A DNA stretch of 58,544 nt. It comes from Natrialbaceae archaeon Tc-Br11_E2g14 (lineage in GTDB: Archaea; Halobacteriota; Halobacteria; Halobacteriales; Natrialbaceae). A program made the position numbers and the translations under genes. The notes under the pieces were generated by a model that made no database searches, had not been told where the DNA came from, and saw only the letters and a list, made by a program, of their open reading frames with translations. The DNA is taken from the NCBI GenBank assembly GCA_001564275.1, contig LKND01000006.1, forward strand, positions 1-58,544, written 5' to 3'. Every line of letters begins with the position of its first letter. Positions within the stretch are counted from its first letter, which is position 1. Positions 53,595 to 58,544 of this stretch are shown piece after piece.

Positions 53595-54764
53595 TCAGGA
53601 GCCGGCCGAACAGTTGTTGGGGCCAATCTCAAGGGTGACCCGGTCCGACGGTTCGGGCTGGCCCTCGACGCCGCGGTTGACCGTCAGGATCTCCTCGTAG
53701 TTCGTCGGCTTCGCCCCGGCGTCGGCCAGCATCTCGACGAAGTCGTCCTCATCGAGCGAGAGCGCCTCGATCGACTGCCAGGCCTCGCCGATAGTGGTCG
53801 TGATAGGCGTTCGTGGACTCCCAGACCGGAACGCACCGTCGGTGCCGACGGCGACGTGCCCCGGGAGGACGACGGCATCCCCGGGCAGGCTGTGCAGTTG
53901 CTCGTGGAGACTGCCGTGGAGCAGGCGTGCACCCCGTTCGGCGTCGGCCTCACCGAACTCGAGTTCGGTTCGCCCCACAGAATCGACGTGGAGGGTGTCG
54001 GCCGTACAGACCGCGCGGTCGTCGACCACGAGTGAGATCATCTCGCTGGTGTGGCCGGGCGTGTGGCGCACCTCGACCTCGACGTCCCCCACCGTGAGCA
54101 CCTGCCCGTCGGCGAGCGCTTCGAAGTCGTGGTGAACCGCTCGCCCCAGGGCTTGTTCTGGGAGATAGTAAGGGACCCCGAGGCGGTCGGCCAGGGCGGG
54201 ACCGCCGGAGACGTGGTCGGCGTGGACGTGCGTGTCGATGACACCCTCGATGGCCAGCCCGCGGGCCCCGGCGGCCAGCAGGACCTGGTCAGTGTCAGCA
54301 GTCGCATCGACGACGATGGCCGCCTTCGCGTCGGTGTCCGCAATGAGGTAGCTCAGACAACCTTTTGCACGGCGTTGCAGTTGGACGACCTCGAGGCCAC
54401 CCTGGGGGGCTCGGGGCCCCTCGAGTGGAACCGAGACCTCGTGGTACACCGTGCTCCAGTCGTTCATGCCGCCGGCGACGGCCGTGACATCGTAGGCGTC
54501 CGTCGACCGCGCGAGATGGGCACCGAGAGTCCCCGAGGAAACCCCTTTCCCGCAGATGGTCACGACCTCGTCGTCATCGCCGATGAGGGCCTCGAGTTCG
54601 TCGAAGCGAGCGTCGAGGGCCTCGGTGGGTTCGAAGGGAAAGTGGCGGGCACCGGGGGCGTGCCAGGCCTCGTAGCTGTCGGCGGGTCGGGTGTCGACGA
54701 GCGCGAACCGGTCGCCGCGGTCGATCCGGTCGGCGAGGTGAGTGGCGGAGATTGTCTCGATCAT
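53595..54764 (-). CDS. Rhodanese-metallo-beta-lactamase fusion (persulfide dioxygenase-like)
   Basis: 389 residues. The N-terminal rhodanese domain has active-site Cys71 (TICGKGVSSGT). The second domain is a metallo-beta-lactamase fold with DTHVHADHVSGG (His179, His181, Asp183, His184), typical of ETHE1/glyoxalase II-like hydrolases and persulfide dioxygenases. In bacteria, fusions of these domains oxidise and transfer persulfide sulfur. ATG 54764 is supported by a box GCTTTAGG on the minus strand about 26 bp upstream (54788-54795). It is convergent with the S9 peptidase gene. Confidence 0.88.
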   Translation of the reverse strand: MIETISATHLADRIDRGDRFALVDTRPADSYEAWHAPGARHFPFEPTEALDARFDELEALIGDDDEVVTICGKGVSSGTLGAHLARSTDAYDVTAVAGGMNDWSTVYHEVSVPLEGPRAPQGGLEVVQLQRRAKGCLSYLIADTDAKAAIVVDATADTDQVLLAAGARGLAIEGVIDTHVHADHVSGGPALADRLGVPYYLPEQALGRAVHHDFEALADGQVLTVGDVEVEVRHTPGHTSEMISLVVDDRAVCTADTLHVDSVGRTELEFGEADAERGARLLHGSLHEQLHSLPGDAVVLPGHVAVGTDGAFRSGSPRTPITTTIGEAWQSIEALSLDEDDFVEMLADAGAKPTNYEEILTVNRGVEGQPEPSDRVTLEIGPNNCSAGS

Positions 54765-54876
54765 ACCCTGCCGTTCGGGCGGAGTGGACCTAAAGCCACG
54801 GTTACCCTCGAACCGCCCAGAGGGATCGGTCCACACCGAAACGCACAACCCTTCCCGATGGATAGGCTCGAGGTGC

Positions 54877-54961
54877 GCGAGGGTAGCCAAGCAAGGCCAA
54901 CGGCGGTGGGCTTAAGACCCGCTCGTGTAGACGTCCTTGGGTTCAAATCCCAACCCTCGCA
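54877..54961 (+). tRNA. tRNA-Leu (anticodon UAA)
   Basis: 85 nt class II tRNA. Acceptor GCGAGGG pairs with CCCUCGC plus discriminator A. The anticodon stem GUGGG/CCCGC encloses CUUAAGA with UAA at 34-36. A long variable arm (UCGUGUAGACGUCC region) precedes the T-arm. Its 3' end is repeated downstream at 55061. Confidence 0.95.
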
Positions 54962-55060
54962 CTCCTCACGAACAGCCCGTGAGTGACGAGTTTGTGACGC
55001 GGGATGTGAATCAGGGAGGGCGCACGCTCGCGAACACCGTGAGCGAGACCGTCCGACCGT

Positions 55061-55108
55061 GGTTCAATCCCAACCCTCGCACTCCTCACGATCAGCCCGT
55101 GAGTGACG
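55061..55108. repeat. Duplicated 3' end of tRNA-Leu with flanking sequence
   Basis: GGTTCAATCCCAACCCTCGC plus ACTCCTCACGATCAGCCCGT and GAGTGACG repeats positions 54940-54988 (tRNA T-arm, acceptor end and 27 nt beyond) with only one deletion and one substitution, 121 bp apart. The sequence between is short and without an integrase. The remaining gap up to 55431 shows no recognised gene. Confidence 0.8.
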
Positions 55109-55430
55109 CATATCGCCTCGAGCGACGTTCCAGAGCCTGCAGCTCCTGGAACGGGTTTGCCACCGCGACGAACGGGTGGGCAGTTCCCGAGCTCACTGGG
55201 CCGGGAAGGGACACCCGAGCACCACCGCAACGATCGAACGCCATCTTGAGGAGGCCATCATCCCAAATGGTATCACTCGAGCGGAGCCTAGTTAGGAATA
55301 ACATGTGCCATCGACGGTCATCAGCGGGCGGGCGACGAGCCAGTCCGGTGGCAACGCCTCAGGTAGGTCGGCATCGAGCGCTGAAGGGTCGGCGAACAAC
55401 GGACCACCGTGTCTGGCGAGGTGATCAGGA

Positions 55431-56072
55431 GTGTTGAATCCGCGGACGGTCGACGCCGCCGTCGATCTCGCCTACGGCCTGTTGATCATCATCGCGGTCG
55501 TCCTGATCGCCACCCTCGAGTTCGGTATCGGGCTCGCCTTCGCTCTCGGAGTCTTTGCGGCCTACATCGTGCACGTCGTCTGGAAGATGGCTCGATTCGA
55601 TCCCGAGTGGATGACCCAGATAGTGGAGGAAACGGTCGAGAAGTCAGTCGACCAGTCGGTCGAGAAATCCGTCGAGAAGTCCGTCAGTGAAACGGTCGAG
55701 AAGACCGTGGCCGACAAGATGGAAGAAACCGTCGGCGAGACCGTCGAAAAATCCGTCGAGGAGACCGTCGGCGAGACCGTCGAGAAGACCGTGGCCGACA
55801 GGGTGGAAGAAACCGTCGGCGAGACCGTCGAAAAGTCCGTCGAGGAGACTGTCGGTGAGACCGTCGAGAAGTCCGTCGAGGAGACTGTCGGTGAGACCGT
55901 CGAGAAGTCCGTCGAGGAGACGGTTACACCTCAGCTCGAGACGATGCAAAAGCAAGTCGAGTCCGTCGAGGAACGCGTCGATCAGGGATCACGCAAGGCC
56001 GACGAGCACTCAGAGGATGAGGAGACGACCGAGGAGGAAGCCGAACAAGCTGCCCAGGACAAAGAACAGTGA
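55431..56072 (+). CDS. Membrane-anchored protein with V-x-x-T/S four-residue repeats
   Basis: 213 residues. Two hydrophobic segments (about residues 10-27 and 30-50) lie at the N-terminus. From ~62 to ~165 the protein is a run of four-residue units such as VEKS, VEET, VGET, often as a 12-residue block (VEET VGET VEKS) encoded by a 36-bp tandem repeat. It ends in an acidic, Gln/Glu-rich tail. A four-residue period differs from heptad coiled coils, so the structure is uncertain; a long helix or stalk is likely. Start GTG 55431; TTG 55434 is possible. Function unknown. Confidence 0.78.
   Translation: MLNPRTVDAAVDLAYGLLIIIAVVLIATLEFGIGLAFALGVFAAYIVHVVWKMARFDPEWMTQIVEETVEKSVDQSVEKSVEKSVSETVEKTVADKMEETVGETVEKSVEETVGETVEKTVADRVEETVGETVEKSVEETVGETVEKSVEETVGETVEKSVEETVTPQLETMQKQVESVEERVDQGSRKADEHSEDEETTEEEAEQAAQDKEQ
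55630..55920. repeat. 36-bp tandem repeats within the membrane protein gene
   Basis: Units like GTCGGTGAGACCGTCGAGAA followed by GTCCGTCGAGGAGACT recur several times with few changes, giving the V-x-x-T/S protein repeats. Third-base differences between units show they are not all of the same age. The count may vary between strains through slippage. Confidence 0.8.
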
Positions 56073-56186
56073 GCTGCCACGGACGGCCCGGCACTCGAGC
56101 ATAGCGTACGTGCCGGTCGTGGGATGACCAAACCACCACCCAGGAGCGGTGGTCCTCCCCAGTCGGACACCTGGTGCTCGAGTCTG

Positions 56187-57362
56187 TCAGGCCACACCCG
56201 GGAGCACGGAAAAGAACCCGTAGGCAAGAAGGGTCGACATCGCGGGTCCAATGATCCACATCGAGACGTACTTGATGACGGCTCGGGGGTTGAACAAGGT
56301 GGCCGCGTCGAGTACCGCCTCGCGTTCGCGCTCGCCGATTGCAGGCGCGCGTTCGTCGTCGTTCTCCTCGGCGACGATGACCCCCAGATCGATCTGGTTT
56401 TGAGCGGGCTCTCCAGTGACGGCTTCGCGGATCGTTATCGGACGGGTCGCGCGTCCCCAGCCGATACCCACGATGGTCATCACCGTCGCCATCACGAGGC
56501 TGATGGGGATGCCAATATAGGAGAGCGCGGTGGTGATCGTCGAGGCCGTTACCATCACGAACAGCGCTGCGAGCAGGGGGATGTCACTCAGTTCCCCACC
56601 GACGGACTCCATGGTTCGACGGGCGATGGTGAACCCACCGAGGCCGATGGCCAAGGTCGCGAGGATGACGGCGTTCGTCACCTCGAGACCGGCCTCGCCG
56701 ACCAGTGGTGCCGCCGCATTGGGGACATTGCTCGCGCCGGCGCTAAATGCCATGTAGCACCCAATGACGAGCACGACGACGGTCGTCACGAGTTCCGATC
56801 GCGTGGTGTTCGGCCCGAGCGTTGGTCTTGGCACCGCCGTCACTCGATCGACAGTGAGTAGCGGCCCCGGTGATTTCTCGATCGTGACCCGTCTGTTGAC
56901 TGCCGGGTAGATGTACCGGCCGATCACGCCACCGATCCAGAAGCCGATGATCGGCGTGACGATCCACCACGAAATGATCCAGGCGATCGTCTCGTAGTTC
57001 AGCGTCCCCGTGGCGAGGCCGAGTCCTGCGATTGCCCCCACGGTCGTCATCGACGTCGGCACGGGAACGCCGAAGACATTGGCCACGAGGATCCCCATCC
57101 CGATGAAAAAGAGGATTGCCACGCCCGCCTCAAGCGTGAGTTCCACCGTGACGATGTCCGCACTCAGCGTCTGCATAACGTTCTGTCCCACGGTGATCCC
57201 ACCGAGGAAGACGAAGACAGTCATGATCGACGCGGCCATCGTCTTCGTGACGATTCCCGCGCCCACTGACGGGCCCCAGGTGATGCCCGTCGAGGAGCCG
57301 CCGATGTTGAAGCCGACGAAAACCGAGGCCACGACCCCCACGAGCAACAGCGTTTCCACCAT
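56187..57362 (-). CDS. Inorganic phosphate transporter, PiT family
   Basis: 391 residues with about ten membrane helices and the paired PiT/PHO4 signatures: GFNIGGSSTGITWGPSVG in the first half and SAGASNVPNAAAPLVG in the second. A hydrophilic loop (ATRPITIREAVTGEPAQNQ to EREREAVL) lies before the last helices. ATG 57362 (MVETLLLVG) fits the usual start. However, a box A-like CGTTTAAAG on the minus strand lies ~105 bp upstream (57464-57474), so a longer leader or an upstream GTG start near 57440 is possible. The substrate is likely phosphate or sulfate. Confidence 0.88.
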   Translation of the reverse strand: MVETLLLVGVVASVFVGFNIGGSSTGITWGPSVGAGIVTKTMAASIMTVFVFLGGITVGQNVMQTLSADIVTVELTLEAGVAILFFIGMGILVANVFGVPVPTSMTTVGAIAGLGLATGTLNYETIAWIISWWIVTPIIGFWIGGVIGRYIYPAVNRRVTIEKSPGPLLTVDRVTAVPRPTLGPNTTRSELVTTVVVLVIGCYMAFSAGASNVPNAAAPLVGEAGLEVTNAVILATLAIGLGGFTIARRTMESVGGELSDIPLLAALFVMVTASTITTALSYIGIPISLVMATVMTIVGIGWGRATRPITIREAVTGEPAQNQIDLGVIVAEENDDERAPAIGEREREAVLDAATLFNPRAVIKYVSMWIIGPAMSTLLAYGFFSVLPGVA

Positions 57363-57463
57363 CGAAAGGAACAATCCGGTTCGAGACGGGATAAGTAAGC
57401 AGTGCGTGCTGACCTGCCAGGAGAGGAATAGCAGACCGAACACTGATAGAACACAGGTCACTG

Positions 57464-57474
57464 ACTTTAAACGT
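57464..57474 (-). promoter_or_regulatory. Possible TATA box of the PiT transporter gene
   Basis: ACGTTTAAAGT on the minus strand. It lies ~105 bp before ATG 57362, implying a leader of about 75 nt or a start further upstream. The rest of the 582-bp gap to the methyltransferase gene (57475-57944) is partly A/T-rich (e.g. near 57661 and 57755-57785) with no gene recognised. Confidence 0.4.
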
Positions 57475-57944
57475 AGAACAGTCTCCCACCTACGAGTGTA
57501 GCCGGTTTGGTACAGCGGTTCCGATGGACACATCTCACACGGAGATCGTGCGACGTGATTTCGTTGATGTGCCTCGACCATCGCGTATAGAACGGCTCTG
57601 TCGCAACTGTTGGGAGACGTACGTCGCAGATTTCCTCGGTGAAAGGTTTGACGATTTGATGGGTTATTACACAAAAAAGTGAATTAACCCTCTCAATCTT
57701 GCACCAACGTCTTGCCAACTGGTGAGTAGTTTGAGCCCCCATTCATTGTGATCGTTTACTTAATAGTATATTTCTGATAAATGAGGACCTATTTCGGGCC
57801 TCTCGTGAGGGGAGAGTTTTGACTAGAACTCGTACAGTTACCCCAAACCGTGACCGACTGTGGCCACTGCAAGGCACCACGTTCCCATCGGGACAACCGC
57901 CCGTTTGGCCGAAGACGGATATCGGCCGAACGCCTCCTTTCTCT

Positions 57945-58544
57945 ATGGACCCAAACGAGATTCGCCAGGCGTGGGACGCCATCGCCGAAACGTATGCCGA
58001 CCGACGGGACCCCTCGGGATCGGACGCCGACCTCATCGAGACGGTCCTCGAGGACTGCCCGCCCGAGGCGCTGGTGCTCGATGTCGGCTGTGGTGATGGG
58101 GCGCGCACGCTCGCCAACCTCCCCAAGGGGGCCATCGGTCTCGACCTCTCCCGGCGTGGCCTCGAGTTGGCTGCCGAAACTGTCCCAGGGGCACGGCTAG
58201 TGCAGGGTGAGATGGGGCAGTTACCTCTGGCCGATCGCTCGGTAGACGCGATCACCGCCTACCACGCCGTCTTTCACGTCCCTCGAAGCGAACATTCGGG
58301 GGTCTATCGGGAGTTCGCCCGCGTGCTCGTCCCCGGCGGAACGTTGTTGATGACGCTCCCGGGAGGGCGGTTCCAGACCGTCCGACGCGGGTGGATGGGT
58401 GGGAAGATGTTCTTTTCATCCCCCGGGCGTGACCGGACCCTCGAACAACTGCAGGCGGCCGGCTTCGAGCGCCTCCGAACCGAGACGGTTGGTGACCCGC
58501 TGGGGAGCACGAGCGAATTCGTGTTTGGGATGAAAAGCGAGTGA
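57945..58544 (+). CDS. Class I SAM-dependent methyltransferase (Methyltransf_11 type)
   Basis: 199 residues. The SAM-binding motif I is LVLDVGCGDGARTL (about residues 40-53); post-motif ADRSVDAITAYHAVFHVP and PGGTLLMTLPGG complete the Rossmann core. The N-terminus RQAWDAIAETYADRR is the usual helix of the family. ATG 57945 (MDPNEIRQAW) is chosen over longer frames because this helix starts the fold. The stop is the last codon of the window. The substrate (small molecule, lipid or RNA) cannot be predicted. Confidence 0.88.
   Translation: MDPNEIRQAWDAIAETYADRRDPSGSDADLIETVLEDCPPEALVLDVGCGDGARTLANLPKGAIGLDLSRRGLELAAETVPGARLVQGEMGQLPLADRSVDAITAYHAVFHVPRSEHSGVYREFARVLVPGGTLLMTLPGGRFQTVRRGWMGGKMFFSSPGRDRTLEQLQAAGFERLRTETVGDPLGSTSEFVFGMKSE

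Noticed and set aside
55630..55920. Possible CRISPR array from the regular repeats
   Set aside because: The repeats are 36-bp, adjacent without unique spacers, in frame and coding; no cas genes are nearby.
55644..55955. Minus-strand frame with repeated GLLDGLADGLLDG-like sequence
   Set aside because: It is the antisense reading of the V-x-x-T/S tandem repeats, without start-site or family support.
57819..57944. Longer N-terminus for the final methyltransferase
   Set aside because: The extra 42 residues are basic and Pro-rich without similarity to the family, whose fold begins at the RQAWDAIAETY helix.

Overview
The window is a piece of a haloarchaeal (class Halobacteria) chromosome. It is GC-rich, its proteins are strongly acidic, and it carries Tat-lipobox lipoproteins, a PGF-CTERM surface protein, an archaeal RNA polymerase/aIF2 operon, archaeal Hjc, MptA and aTrm56, and TATA-type boxes about 25-30 bp ahead of many start codons (mostly leaderless). 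The genus cannot be read with confidence. An alkaliphilic or natrialbal relative is a guess only.

Layout. 1-8.4 kb: a malto-oligosaccharide island with the end of a GH15 glucoamylase, a solute-binding lipoprotein, two MalF/MalG-type permeases, a GH13 neopullulanase-type enzyme, a second paralogous binding protein and an aldo/keto reductase. No ATPase subunit is present. 8.5-14.7 kb: a Rieske fusion protein, an NAD-dependent epimerase, tRNA 2'-O-methyltransferase Trm56, a geranylgeranyl reductase-type flavoprotein, and a divergent photolyase. 14.7-17.7 kb: the information-processing operon aIF2-gamma, PIN protein, Rpo7, Spt4, GTP-dependent dephospho-CoA kinase. 18-27.4 kb: a surface HELIH protein, Hjc, VanZ-like and MFS proteins, a small zinc finger, and the MoxR-DUF58-transglutaminase operon. 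27.9-33.7 kb: cold-shock protein, zinc-ribbon protein, a Tat lipoprotein with two nearly identical 2Fe-2S ferredoxin domains, tRNA-Pro, MptA, a decayed TnpB, an orphan ABC ATPase and a TrmB-type regulator. 33.8-45.9 kb: DUF255 thioredoxin-fold protein, FxsA, tRNA-Ile, a fumarate reductase/aspartate oxidase-type flavoprotein, a DedA/VTT protein, thiolase plus HMG-CoA-synthase-like/DUF35 fusion, a NifU-like scaffold, a flippase-like membrane protein, a UDG-family protein and an isoaspartyl peptidase. 46-48 kb: a complete IS200/IS605 element (tnpA-tnpB). 48.3-58.5 kb: isocitrate dehydrogenase, TauE/SafE permease, S9 peptidase, rhodanese-MBL protein, tRNA-Leu, a membrane protein with four-residue V-x-x-T/S repeats, a PiT phosphate transporter and a methyltransferase.

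The most unusual signal lies between the genes. One family of about 80-120 bp palindromic elements occurs five times (17.8, 20.7, 28.8, 48.0 and 50.3 kb). Its ends read like TATAGTAgCcACTGAAaC, and it carries one of two different inner hairpins. A second family occurs twice, each copy exactly 79 bp (34-bp arm, 11-nt loop, 34-bp arm) flanked by a TGA direct repeat. One copy is inserted inside a first-family element and the other sits at the stop codon of the NifU-like gene. The arms of the two 79-bp copies show paired (covarying) changes. A third, 83-bp palindrome with a perfect 16-bp terminal inverted repeat lies near 28.2 kb. These look like small non-autonomous (MITE-like) elements; no transposase for them is in the window. 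The tRNA-Ile and tRNA-Leu genes are each followed within about 130 bp by a second copy of their own 3' end, which suggests scars of integration.
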